From assembly GCA_024403435.1 (NCBI GenBank), contig JAKSRV010000015.1, positions 1-32,094 of the forward strand: DNA of 32,094 nt, given 5' to 3'. Under the pieces are notes generated by a model that saw only the letters and a list, made by a program, of their open reading frames with translations, was not told the DNA's origin and made no database searches. Below are positions 24,133-32,020 of this stretch, in pieces. Source of the stretch: Lachnospiraceae bacterium (GTDB lineage Bacteria; Bacillota; Clostridia; Lachnospirales; Lachnospiraceae). The translations under genes and the position numbers were made by a program. Within the stretch, counting starts at the first letter, position 1. Each line of letters starts with the position of its first letter.

Positions 24133-24387
24133 TTAGAATACAATCGAGCCTTCAACCTTTTTGTTTACAACATAAAAAATTGCACTTTCCTCAGGCTTCA
24201 CATAGATGTCAACCACTTCGATTTCATCATCCTTAACACCTTTTGCAAGAACATCCTTCTTAATCTGCTGAAGAATATGCTCCTCATTGCGCTCTCTTCC
24301 CTGATACTGAATCACGACATTTTTCTTGGCTGTAGCAAAACCTCCAACCTTTTCCATTGCTCTTTCCATGCTGTCTTTTCGTGCCAT
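24133..24387 (-). CDS. Small DUF6465-like protein
   Basis: 84 residues with no signal peptide or membrane helix. After a charged N-terminus it has NVVIQYQGRERNEEHILQQI and ends IEVVDIYVKPEESAIFYVVN followed by KKVEGSIVF. I recognise this as the core of small Lachnospiraceae proteins of the DUF6465 type; their function is not known to me. The long lysine/alanine-rich N-terminal extension seen in many relatives is absent. AAGGAG lies eleven bases ahead of the ATG. It sits between the sigma factor and parA-like genes in the same direction. Confidence 0.7.
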   Translation of the reverse strand: MARKDSMERAMEKVGGFATAKKNVVIQYQGRERNEEHILQQIKKDVLAKGVKDDEIEVVDIYVKPEESAIFYVVNKKVEGSIVF

Positions 24388-24450
24388 AGTATTAATGCTC
24401 CTTAAGTATTATTCAGTCTGATAGACTGTTCTTATCTTTTTAATCCAAAA

Positions 24451-25131
24451 CTATCTCTGATTAATCACTTTTTTAAGCTTTGTTTTAGCCCTTTGGATTG
24501 CATTATCGGTCTCCTTGGGACTTCTACCGAGTACACCTGCCACTTCACCGCCGGTCATTCCGGTCATATATAAAAGCAGACTCTCTCTTTCCAAATCAGT
24601 GAGTTCATCCTTGATTGCGGTAATAACCTCTTCCTTCAATTCACCCAACAAAGCCATTTGTTCGGGACCGTTTTCATCCACATTTGAAAGTCTTTCTTCA
24701 AGTGTAGGCCCCTCTTCCTTATCTTCATTCTCATTAGACGAATCCAATGAAATATAATTGTTCAGGAAAGAATGCTTCTTTTCATTTGATGCCTTGATGG
24801 CATTATAAATTTTACGCGTTACACATAAATCCGCAAACGTAAAAAAGCTGGCATCACGACCAAAATCATAATCGTTTACAGCTTGGAAAAGTCCGATCAT
24901 TCCTTCCTGAAGAAGGTCATCGGTCTCTCCTCCCAGCAAATATAAAGAATTGGTCTTACTGCGAACCAAATTCTTATATTTAATCATCAGATAGTCGATA
25001 ATAGCTGTTTCACCATTTCTGTATCTGTCGATGAGTTCCTCATCAGTATATTCCGAATACTTATTGATATCGTATTTACCGGCCAAAATCAACCCCGCCT
25101 CTATTGCAAATCTGACATTATCATTTATCAC
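24451..25131 (-). CDS. SigH (Spo0H)-like RNA polymerase sigma factor
   Basis: 226 residues of a sigma-70-family factor. Region 2 contains EELIDRYRNGETAIIDYLMI, YKNLVRSKTNSLYLLGG, DDLLQEGMIGLFQAVNDYDF and FFTFADLCVTRKIYNAIKAS, close to Bacillus SigH. Region 4 ends with TGGEVAGVLGRSPKETDNAI-QRAKTKLKKV, a typical helix-turn-helix. The position after cysS-mrnC-rlmB is the same as for Bacillus sigH. The frame opens with GTG at 25131 and no ribosome site; TTG codons at 25092 and 25086 after GAGGCGGGG are alternative starts. Whether it drives sporulation, competence-type or stationary-phase genes here is unknown. Confidence 0.85.
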   Translation of the reverse strand: MINDNVRFAIEAGLILAGKYDINKYSEYTDEELIDRYRNGETAIIDYLMIKYKNLVRSKTNSLYLLGGETDDLLQEGMIGLFQAVNDYDFGRDASFFTFADLCVTRKIYNAIKASNEKKHSFLNNYISLDSSNENEDKEEGPTLEERLSNVDENGPEQMALLGELKEEVITAIKDELTDLERESLLLYMTGMTGGEVAGVLGRSPKETDNAIQRAKTKLKKVINQR

Positions 25132-25190
25132 ATTACTGATGTATTACAGCAAGCTGTACCTTCCGTAACACTCGGTAACCAACATCACAA

Positions 25191-25931
25191 TCACTGAAGT
25201 CTCTGTCTGACTATCTCATAAGCGAGAATTCCGGCAGCCACAGACGCATTGAGTGAATCAATATCGCCCTTCATAGGAATAGAAGCCACCATATCGCACT
25301 TCTCTTTTACAAGTCTACCTACGCCTTCTCCCTCGTTTCCGATTACCAAACCGATAGGTCCTTTGAGGTTAAGGTCATACATTGTGGTTCCGCCCATATC
25401 TGCGCAAACAAACCACAGTCCCTCTTTTTTCAGCTCCTCAATAGTCTTGGCCATATTGGTAACCTTGGCAACAGGAGTATAATTCAGCGCACCTGCAGAA
25501 GTTCTTGCCACAGTGGCAGTCAATCCAACTGCTCTGTTTTTTGGAATAATAACTCCATGAGCTCCGGCAAGATTAGCTGTTCTGATAATAGCTCCGAGAT
25601 TATGCGGATCCTCTATATTATCAAGCAGGAAAATAAAAGGCGGTTCACCCTTTTCCCTGGCAAGCGCCAAAATATCACTCACCTCTGAATACTCATATGC
25701 TGCTGCAACGGCAATAACGCCCTGATGCTTACCTGTTTCAGACATCTGATCAAGTCTTTCCTTGGTAACAAACTTAATGAGCGTATCACCCTTTTTAGCC
25801 TCGCGCTTGATGGTGACTATAGGACCGTCCTGGCATCCGTCGAGAATATAGAGTTTGTCTATAGTTTTTCCGCTTCTAAAAGCTTCTATAACGGCATTTC
25901 TGCCTTCAATTGTAAATTCCTGGTAACCCAT
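25191..25931 (-). CDS. rlmB: 23S rRNA (guanosine-2'-O)-methyltransferase RlmB (SpoU/TrmH family)
   Basis: Methylates a ribose in the peptidyl-transferase region of 23S rRNA (Gm2251 in E. coli numbering). The 246 residues comprise an N-terminal substrate-binding domain (about 1-75) and a knotted SPOUT domain with the three motifs NLGAIIRTANLAGAHGVIIP, LVIGNEGEGVG and SLNASVAAGILAYEIVRQ. An AAGGA site lies nine bases before the ATG. It starts 61 bases after mrnC in the conserved cysS-mrnC-rlmB-sigH order, which argues for RlmB over other SPOUT members. Confidence 0.93.
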   Translation of the reverse strand: MGYQEFTIEGRNAVIEAFRSGKTIDKLYILDGCQDGPIVTIKREAKKGDTLIKFVTKERLDQMSETGKHQGVIAVAAAYEYSEVSDILALAREKGEPPFIFLLDNIEDPHNLGAIIRTANLAGAHGVIIPKNRAVGLTATVARTSAGALNYTPVAKVTNMAKTIEELKKEGLWFVCADMGGTTMYDLNLKGPIGLVIGNEGEGVGRLVKEKCDMVASIPMKGDIDSLNASVAAGILAYEIVRQRLQ

Positions 25932-25992
25932 AATTATTCCTTATGATTAAAGCCATATAATAAGCTAATCAACCCTTTATCGAAAACACAAA

Positions 25993-26442
25993 TTAAATAG
26001 TACGATTGGTCAGTTCCAAACCCTTTTTCACGAGCATAACGGCGCGTTCCTGTTGCCCTGTCAAATACAGATAACCTATCAAAGCTTCAAATCCGGTAGC
26101 TCTTCTATAATCAGTAACACTTGCATTCTTGGCGGTGGTATGCGATTTGGCATTACGGCCTCTTCTGTATATATCAGCCTCTTTCTCCGTAAGTACGCCT
26201 TCCGCACCTGCTAAAGCTTCAGCCATCTCTGCCTGAGTCTGTGCCTTTACATACTGAACTGTCATCTTATGCAGCTCATTGGCAGATCTGTTGGCTCTTT
26301 CCACAACTACGGTTCTGATAATAAGATCATAAAAATCATCGCCGATATAAGCTAACGTCAATGGTGAATAACCGTTAATATCCTTTTCCGCGCACTCAAA
26401 GGTTTCCTTAACCTGATCAAGTATATTTATGCTCTGTGCCAT
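25993..26442 (-). CDS. mrnC: Mini-ribonuclease III (MrnC)
   Basis: A short RNase III lacking the double-stranded RNA-binding domain; in Bacillus it trims the ends of 23S rRNA precursors. The 149 residues include the catalytic-core signature SPLTLAYIGDDFYDLIIR and the second acidic patch in the ATGFEALIGYLYL helix, whose glutamate is the other metal ligand. It overlaps the end of cysS by 16 bases, so translation is probably coupled. Its place next to cysS and rlmB is the same as in Bacillus. Confidence 0.94.
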   Translation of the reverse strand: MAQSINILDQVKETFECAEKDINGYSPLTLAYIGDDFYDLIIRTVVVERANRSANELHKMTVQYVKAQTQAEMAEALAGAEGVLTEKEADIYRRGRNAKSHTTAKNASVTDYRRATGFEALIGYLYLTGQQERAVMLVKKGLELTNRTI

Positions 26443-27839
26443 TTTACTCCCTCACGGGTATCTTCAATAACAATACCCTGCTCGAGCAACTCATTTCTGA
26501 TAGCATCTGCACGTGCAAAATCCTTAGCCTTTTTAGCTTCCTTGCGTTCTGCAATCTTGCCCTCAACAAATGCCGCAAGCTCTGCATCCTCAGCACTGAG
26601 TTCAGGCTCTGCTGCTTCCTTTTCCACAAGAAGATCAAGTCCGAGAACATAATCAAAGTCTCCGATAATTGCCTTCTTGGTAGCTCCGTCGATATCAGCC
26701 TTGAGAACATCATAAAGTAAAGTAATTCCCATAGCGGTATTGCAATCGTTACCTACAGTCTCAGCGAACTTATCATGCCACTCCTTGACAACTGCCTCGT
26801 CAGCCTTGCCGTCTGCAGAGATTGCTGCGATCTTGTTCTTGAGCTTCTTAAGAGTAGATGCCGCCTGGTCAAGCTGCTCATAAGAGAATGTAAGAGGCTT
26901 ACGATAATGTGACTGAAGTGCAAAGAATCTGTAAGCGATAGGATCATACCCCTTTGACTCAAGCAAAGATACGGTAAGGAACTCTCCCTTACTCTTACTC
27001 ATCTTACCGGTCTCGTCATTCAAATGATGAACATGGAACCAATAATTGCACCACTTGTGACCTACAAAAGCCTCACTCTGTGCAATCTCATTGGTATGGT
27101 GGGGGAACATATTATCAATACCACCGCAGTGAATATCCATGTACTCACCGAGATGCTTCATACTGATGCATGAGCACTCAATATGCCATCCGGGATATCC
27201 TACACCCCAAGGGCTGTCCCACTTAAGTGCCTGATCTTCAAACTTAGACTTGGTAAACCAAAGAACGAAATCGTTCTTGTTTCTCTTGTTGGTATCCTCT
27301 GTAACATCGTCACGGACGCCAACCATCATGTCATCCTCGCTCATGTTACCGAATACATAATAATTTTCAAGCTTAGAGGTATCAAAATAAATATTCTCAC
27401 CTGCCTGATATGCGTATCCCTTCTCAAGAAGAACCTTAATCATATTGATAAACTCATCAATGCAATTGGTGGCAGGCTCTACAACATCGGGCTTTTTGAT
27501 ATTAAGCTTACGGCAATCCTCCATAAATGCATCGGTATAAAACTGAGCAATTTCAAGAACAGTCTTATGCTCTCTCTTGGCGCCCTTAAGCATCTTATCC
27601 TCACCGGTATCGGCATCTGAAGAAAGATGTCCTACATCAGTGATATTCATTACACGCTTTACATCATATCCGCTATATCTGAGAAGCTTCTCAAGAACAT
27701 CTTCCATCAAATAACTTCTGAGGTTACCGATGTGAGCAAAATGATATACGGTAGGTCCACAGGTATACATAGCGACCTTTCCCTCTACATTGGGTTTGAA
27801 AAGCTCTACTTTCTTGGTGAGTGAGTTAAAAATATACAT
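26427..27839 (-). CDS. cysS: Cysteinyl-tRNA synthetase
   Basis: A class I enzyme that charges tRNA-Cys. At 470 residues it is full length. The zinc ligands come from YTCGPTVY, HIECSC and GGIDNMFPHHTNEIAQSE; the HIGN form of the HIGH signature is in FAHIGNLRSYL, and KMSKSKGEF is the second ATP loop. The C-terminal acceptor-stem domain ends TREGVKWHRA. GGAGG precedes the ATG. The 66-base gap to ispF has no T-box or other visible leader control, so expression follows the operon. Confidence 0.97.
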   Translation of the reverse strand: MYIFNSLTKKVELFKPNVEGKVAMYTCGPTVYHFAHIGNLRSYLMEDVLEKLLRYSGYDVKRVMNITDVGHLSSDADTGEDKMLKGAKREHKTVLEIAQFYTDAFMEDCRKLNIKKPDVVEPATNCIDEFINMIKVLLEKGYAYQAGENIYFDTSKLENYYVFGNMSEDDMMVGVRDDVTEDTNKRNKNDFVLWFTKSKFEDQALKWDSPWGVGYPGWHIECSCISMKHLGEYMDIHCGGIDNMFPHHTNEIAQSEAFVGHKWCNYWFHVHHLNDETGKMSKSKGEFLTVSLLESKGYDPIAYRFFALQSHYRKPLTFSYEQLDQAASTLKKLKNKIAAISADGKADEAVVKEWHDKFAETVGNDCNTAMGITLLYDVLKADIDGATKKAIIGDFDYVLGLDLLVEKEAAEPELSAEDAELAAFVEGKIAERKEAKKAKDFARADAIRNELLEQGIVIEDTREGVKWHRA

Positions 27840-27905
27840 ATCTATCCTCCAAAATAATAATCTGTTTCATAATTGCATTCTATTCTGCGCTGTATTCACA
27901 CGCAT

Positions 27906-28460
27906 TTATACTTTCTTGGCGGCGCAGCCGCTACAGCCTGAACAGCCTCCTGCCGAACCGTATACAGCCGACAAATCAGTATAATCAAATGCACTGGCAA
28001 GCGAACATATAGCCTGTGCGGCTATTCCTTCTCCGCTTCCCGTAAATCCAAGGCCTTCTTCCGTGGTAGCCTTAACACTTACCTGACCTATATCAATACA
28101 CAGAGCATCGGCAATATTCGCCCTCATCGTATCTATATGAGGTCGCATCTTCGGTGCCTGCGCAATAATCGTCGAATCAATATTTTCAATCACATAACCC
28201 TCAGCCGCAATCAATCCGCCTACATGCTTCATTAATTCAATAGACGAAATACCTTTATAAAGCGGATCCGAATCGGGGAAATGCTTTCCAATATCTCCAA
28301 GCGCTGCCGCACCCAGCAATGCATCCATAATTGCATGAAGCAATACATCCGCATCGGAATGTCCCAACAATCCTTTTTCATATGAAATATCCACACCGCC
28401 GATTATGCATTTTCTGCCTTCAACCAGCCTGTGAACATCGTATCCTGTTCCAACTCTCAT
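27906..28460 (-). CDS. ispF: 2-C-methyl-D-erythritol 2,4-cyclodiphosphate synthase with Cys-rich tail
   Basis: The fifth MEP-pathway enzyme, forming the cyclic diphosphate. The core of about 157 residues is complete: GYDVHRL with metal ligands Asp and His, [31 protein letters not shown] and [16 protein letters not shown]. At 184 residues it is longer than usual because of a tail ending [14 protein letters not shown], with cysteines at 173, 176 and 179. GAGGATAG is a good ribosome site. In Bacillus ispD-ispF lies upstream of gltX-cysE-cysS; here ispD is absent and an EEP-family gene precedes it. The tail is treated separately as a finding. Confidence 0.95.
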   Translation of the reverse strand: MRVGTGYDVHRLVEGRKCIIGGVDISYEKGLLGHSDADVLLHAIMDALLGAAALGDIGKHFPDSDPLYKGISSIELMKHVGGLIAAEGYVIENIDSTIIAQAPKMRPHIDTMRANIADALCIDIGQVSVKATTEEGLGFTGSGEGIAAQAICSLASAFDYTDLSAVYGSAGGCSGCSGCAAKKV

Positions 28461-28469
28461 AACTATCCT

Positions 28470-29588
28470 CTACTCAAGCACAAACCTCATAACGACAGGG
28501 TCATGATCCGAATATGCAAATCCTTCATCGATATTTTCATATTCAATGCACTTAATGTTGTCTGAAATAATAAATCCGTCAAGTGTAACCGTAGAATTAG
28601 TCTCGCTGTAAGGCTTGCCGGCATCTCTGCAACTGTTGTGCATATTATACTTAAAATCCTCATCCAACAAGTCTATGGCAAATGTAAATGCATCCGGAAT
28701 ACAGCTTCTGTCATAGGCTTTTGCCCAGCCCATATTTCCGTGGTCATCATATATCTTAAGGTTATGATTAAAATCGCCACCCACTATCACATAATTGCCC
28801 TTATCATATTCTGCCTGCATCTCTTCGCAAAGCATCATAATCTGTCCGCTGCGAACCGCTTCAGTTCTTCCGTATGCAGACATGTGAATATTAATGATAA
28901 CCAGTTCCTTGCCGTTATCAGTATTCAGTCTGCTAACCGTATAACATCTGTCAAGATCCAAAAATCTGTTGAAATCATTGCTGACGGGAAGACTTCTTCT
29001 CACCGAACCTGTAATCTCGTATTTACTGAATGTAGCAATCCCTGACTTACTCGAACCATGAGGCTCGTAAATAGGATAGAGCAAAAAAGCCGAATCATAA
29101 TTAACAGCACGTACACTCATATACTCCGACAATTTGTTTTTCAACAATCCATACTCATCAAGATGATATGTCCTGGTACTGTCATAATCTATCTCTTGAA
29201 ACAACACAAAATCAGGCTCAAAAGACAAACTTAATTCTCCTGCGCCTGTAATCAATGCAGCTGCACTCTCCTTGCTCTTTGCCCATGAGCTCTTTCCTCC
29301 ATCCATAAAGAAGGAATAGTCGGGACTGTATGCACCAAATCCAACATTATAGGTTACTATTGTATATTCATATTCCTCGCCGGTATTCACCTTGGCTGCA
29401 ATCTCTGCATTAACATCAGCGGCAGGCACCAACTCCAAGACCTGCTTATCCGGTATGCGATGATAAAATGCAATTACATAAATCACATAGGCAATTGCCA
29501 AAGCCAATAATATGCCAATACACAATCCAACAATAGTAAACGCTTTTTTATATTTAATTTTTCTGTCAGTTGACCCAATATAACTCAT
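28470..29588 (-). CDS. Membrane-anchored endonuclease/exonuclease/phosphatase-family protein
   Basis: 372 residues. A cytoplasmic basic start (KIKYKK) is followed by one membrane helix (about 16-38), so the catalytic domain should lie outside the cell. The domain shows the EEP motifs VTYNVGFGAYSPD, LFQEIDYDS (metal-binding Glu), INIHMSAYG, VGGDFNH and SDHDPVV (the Asp-His pair). Such proteins hydrolyse phosphodiesters in nucleic acids, inositol phosphates or sphingomyelin; the substrate here is unknown. No ribosome site precedes the ATG, and a TATAAT lies eight bases upstream, so the message may be leaderless. ispF begins nine bases after it. Confidence 0.88.
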   Translation of the reverse strand: MSYIGSTDRKIKYKKAFTIVGLCIGILLALAIAYVIYVIAFYHRIPDKQVLELVPAADVNAEIAAKVNTGEEYEYTIVTYNVGFGAYSPDYSFFMDGGKSSWAKSKESAAALITGAGELSLSFEPDFVLFQEIDYDSTRTYHLDEYGLLKNKLSEYMSVRAVNYDSAFLLYPIYEPHGSSKSGIATFSKYEITGSVRRSLPVSNDFNRFLDLDRCYTVSRLNTDNGKELVIINIHMSAYGRTEAVRSGQIMMLCEEMQAEYDKGNYVIVGGDFNHNLKIYDDHGNMGWAKAYDRSCIPDAFTFAIDLLDEDFKYNMHNSCRDAGKPYSETNSTVTLDGFIISDNIKCIEYENIDEGFAYSDHDPVVMRFVLE

Positions 29589-29595
29589 GTTGTCT

Positions 29596-29625
29596 ATTAT
29601 ATGATTTTTTCAATATGTTTTTCAA
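29596..29625 (-). promoter_or_regulatory. Promoter placing transcription start at the EEP-family ATG
   Basis: TTGAAA at 29625-29620 and a perfect TATAAT at 29601-29596 are 18 bases apart on the minus strand. The usual start distance falls on 29589-29588, the first base of the ATG, predicting a leaderless transcript. Confidence 0.55.
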
Positions 29626-29705
29626 TATCCATATATAACAAATAAATACCGCCGTAAGCCAAAATAATGATACTCTTTCTTCTTTAATTTTAAAAATATT
29701 TAGAG

Positions 29706-29711
29706 TATAAT
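29706..29711 (+). promoter_or_regulatory. -10 box of the malic enzyme gene
   Basis: A perfect TATAAT (29706-29711) stands 38 bases before the ATG. The -35 area (TTTAAT, 17 bases upstream) is weak, so an activator may be needed. Confidence 0.5.
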
Positions 29712-29748
29712 TGCAGTTAAAAGTTATTTTTTATTAAGGAGAATCACT

Positions 29749-30900
29749 ATGAACATTGGAGAAATCGCTCTTCAGAAGCATGAAGAATGGAATGGAAAAC
29801 TTGAAACTGTTTCAAAGACTCCCGTTAAATCTCGCGAGGATCTTTCAATCGCATATACCCCCGGCGTTGCCGAGCCTTGCAAAGTAATCGCTCAGGACAA
29901 GGAAGCCGCATACAAATACACTATGAAGGCCAATACCGTAGCAGTTGTTTCAGACGGTAGTGCCGTACTCGGACTCGGTAATATCGGTCCTCACGCAGCA
30001 ATGCCCGTTATGGAAGGTAAGGCTGTACTCTTCAAGGAATTCGGTGGTGTAAATGCAGTTCCGATTTGCCTTGATACTCAGGATACAGAAGAAATTATCA
30101 AAGCTGTTACCTACATCGCTCCCGCTTTCGGCGGAATCAATCTCGAGGACATCTCAGCTCCCCGCTGCTTTGAAATCGAAGAAAGACTCAAGGCTACTCT
30201 TGACATTCCCGTATTTCACGACGATCAGCACGGTACCGCAATCGTAGTTCTCGCAGGTATCATCAATGCCCTCAAGGTTGTCGGCAAGAAAAAGGAAGAT
30301 TGTAAGGTTGTAGTTAACGGTGCAGGAAGTGCCGGTGTTGCTATTACCAAGCTTCTTCTCACCTATGGTTTCCCCAACATAACAATGTGCGATAAAGTAG
30401 GTATTCTTTCTAAAACTACCGAAGGACTTAACTGGATGCAGCAGAAAATGGTTGAGGTTACCAATCTCGAAGGAAAGACCGGTTCTCTTGCAGATGCAAT
30501 GAAGGGCGCTGACATATTCGTAGGCGTATCCGCTCCCGGAATCGTAAGCCAGGAAATGGTAGCTTCTATGAACAAGGATTCAATCCTCTTCGCAATGGCA
30601 AATCCTACTCCCGAGATTATGCCCGACCTTGCTAAAGCAGCAGGTGCCCGTGTCGTTGGAACCGGACGCAGCGATTTCCCCAATCAGGTTAACAACGTCG
30701 TAGCATTCCCCGGAATCTTCAAGGGTGCTCTTGAAGGCCGCGCAACTCAGATTACTGAGGAAATGAAGCTTGCCGCCGCAAATGCAATCGCAGGTCTCGT
30801 TCCCGATGACGAGCTCTCAGATGACAATATCATGCCCGAGGCATTCAATCCCAAGGTTGCTGAGCTTGTTGCTGAAGCTGTTAAGAAATACATCAAATAA
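29749..30900 (+). CDS. Malic enzyme (oxaloacetate-decarboxylating malate dehydrogenase)
   Basis: Oxidatively decarboxylates malate to pyruvate, producing NADH or NADPH. At 383 residues it belongs to the short bacterial/archaeal form without the phosphotransacetylase extension of MaeB. Motifs: LSIAYTPGVAEPCKVIA (the substrate-site YTPGVA), a metal-binding region around GGINLEDISAPRCFEIE, the FHDDQHGTA signature, the Rossmann loop VVNGAGSAGVA and FAMANPTPEIMPD. AAGGAG lies nine bases before the ATG. It is a single-gene unit closed by a strong terminator. NAD or NADP preference cannot be read with certainty. Confidence 0.95.
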   Translation: MNIGEIALQKHEEWNGKLETVSKTPVKSREDLSIAYTPGVAEPCKVIAQDKEAAYKYTMKANTVAVVSDGSAVLGLGNIGPHAAMPVMEGKAVLFKEFGGVNAVPICLDTQDTEEIIKAVTYIAPAFGGINLEDISAPRCFEIEERLKATLDIPVFHDDQHGTAIVVLAGIINALKVVGKKKEDCKVVVNGAGSAGVAITKLLLTYGFPNITMCDKVGILSKTTEGLNWMQQKMVEVTNLEGKTGSLADAMKGADIFVGVSAPGIVSQEMVASMNKDSILFAMANPTPEIMPDLAKAAGARVVGTGRSDFPNQVNNVVAFPGIFKGALEGRATQITEEMKLAAANAIAGLVPDDELSDDNIMPEAFNPKVAELVAEAVKKYIK

Positions 30901-30924
30901 TAACATTTACACACAAGACTATTA

Positions 30925-30962
30925 AAAGCCCCGGTTAATGATTTTACATTAATCGGGGCTTT
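30925..30962. terminator. Strong bidirectional terminator
   Basis: AAAGCCCCGGTTAATG pairs with CATTAATCGGGGCTTT over 16 bp with a single G-U pair and a six-base loop. The minus-strand side is followed by TTAATAG after the TTTT and the plus-strand side by ATACTATAT after TTT. It ends the malic enzyme message and probably the convergent chemoreceptor message. The AT-rich spacer to 31025 shows nothing else. Confidence 0.9.
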
Positions 30963-31024
30963 ATACTATATATCTTTAAGTATGTATCTTTAATATATAT
31001 ATTATATTCTTTATATTTTGAGTA

Positions 31025-31849
31025 TTATACCTTCTTCTTGTAGCTGCTCTCCATTTCATTAGCCATCTCAAGCATGCGACTCAGCTCTTCCTGAATCTTT
31101 TTAATCTCAGTATTATACTCCTGTGCTACTGTATCAGTTCCGTCTACAGCTTCCTTAATACTCTGTATATTCTTATATACTGCAGCAAGCTGATCCTTAA
31201 TCTCTGCAGTAGAATTACTGCTTGATTTTGCAAGTGCACCCATCTCCTTGGCAACAACTGCAAATCCACGACCATAATCACCACATCTTGCAGCCTCAAT
31301 TGAAGCATTAAGAGCCAAAATATTAGACTTAGATGCGTTACTGCTGATTGTTCCAACAACCTTCTGTGTTGAAACAACATCCTTAACAACACTATCGGTC
31401 ATGCTAACAATCTCACCAATCATGTTATAAAGATTTGTAAATTCATCCTCAAGCTTTTCAATCTTAGCATCTACTGTTCTTGATGATTTATTAAATTCAT
31501 TTGCAATTTCAGCAACACGTTCTCTGTCGCCAACAGAATATGATGAAATCAGCACTCCAACAACGTTATTGTTTTCCTTGATTGGAACAAGATATCCTTC
31601 AAATGCCTCTCCCATAACTTCCTTGGGTAGATAATTGTACTTTCTCTTTCCTGTACGCATGACTTCTTCAAAGCCACCACTGGGATCTACAAATTTAGTA
31701 CCTATCTTCATTTTTGGGGCTTCATTATCAGGTACTGAATATCCACATACAATTCCATCTGCATCAAGAACTGACATATATACATCACTTCCGAACAGCT
31801 GTCTGATAATAGGTAACATCTGTGTACATCTTTCAACTTCACTATTCAT
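31025..31849 (-). CDS. Short soluble methyl-accepting chemotaxis-type protein
   Basis: 274 residues from the ATG at 31849, set by GGAGG at 31859-31855. Residues 1 to about 110 form a small globular sensor-like domain (SDVYMSVLDADGIVCGYSVP, VPIKENNNVVGVLISS) of PAS/GAF-like character. A coiled coil follows, with the conserved hairpin tip SNILALNASIEAARCG-DYGRGFAVVAKEM at about 175-203, which contacts CheA and CheW. No membrane segment or HAMP domain is present, and the signalling coil is much shorter than in full receptors. It is a cytoplasmic receptor or a reduced relative. No other chemotaxis gene is in the window. Confidence 0.88.
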   Translation of the reverse strand: MNSEVERCTQMLPIIRQLFGSDVYMSVLDADGIVCGYSVPDNEAPKMKIGTKFVDPSGGFEEVMRTGKRKYNYLPKEVMGEAFEGYLVPIKENNNVVGVLISSYSVGDRERVAEIANEFNKSSRTVDAKIEKLEDEFTNLYNMIGEIVSMTDSVVKDVVSTQKVVGTISSNASKSNILALNASIEAARCGDYGRGFAVVAKEMGALAKSSSNSTAEIKDQLAAVYKNIQSIKEAVDGTDTVAQEYNTEIKKIQEELSRMLEMANEMESSYKKKV

Positions 31850-31984
31850 ATAAACCTCCATTGTGATATGCCATACATTAAATCAAACGGCACTCAACAT
31901 TAATAGAAATCATAAATATAGAGTATCATACAATAAGCCCGTAGCACTATTGCCAAAATCACAAATATTACTGTCATTTTATAT

Positions 31985-32012
31985 TGATATACCCGTTTTT
32001 ACGGGTATATCA
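31985..32012 (-). terminator. Hairpin after the ABC permease gene
   Basis: TGATATACCCGT and ACGGGTATATCA form a perfect 12-bp stem with a four-base loop, nine bases past the permease stop. No clear uridine tract follows on the minus strand, so efficiency is uncertain. Confidence 0.6.
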
Positions 32013-32020
32013 ACCATTAT

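Noticed and set aside
27183-27620. A 145-codon plus-strand frame opposite cysS.
   Set aside because: cysS motifs cover the same stretch on the minus strand; the antisense frame resembles nothing.
27840-27905. A T-box leader for cysS was considered.
   Set aside because: The gap is 66 bases with no specifier loop, T-box sequence or terminator.
31862-31984. A flagellar sigma-28 promoter for the chemoreceptor gene (a GCCG-containing stretch near 31890).
   Set aside because: No TAAA-type -35 lies at the right distance.
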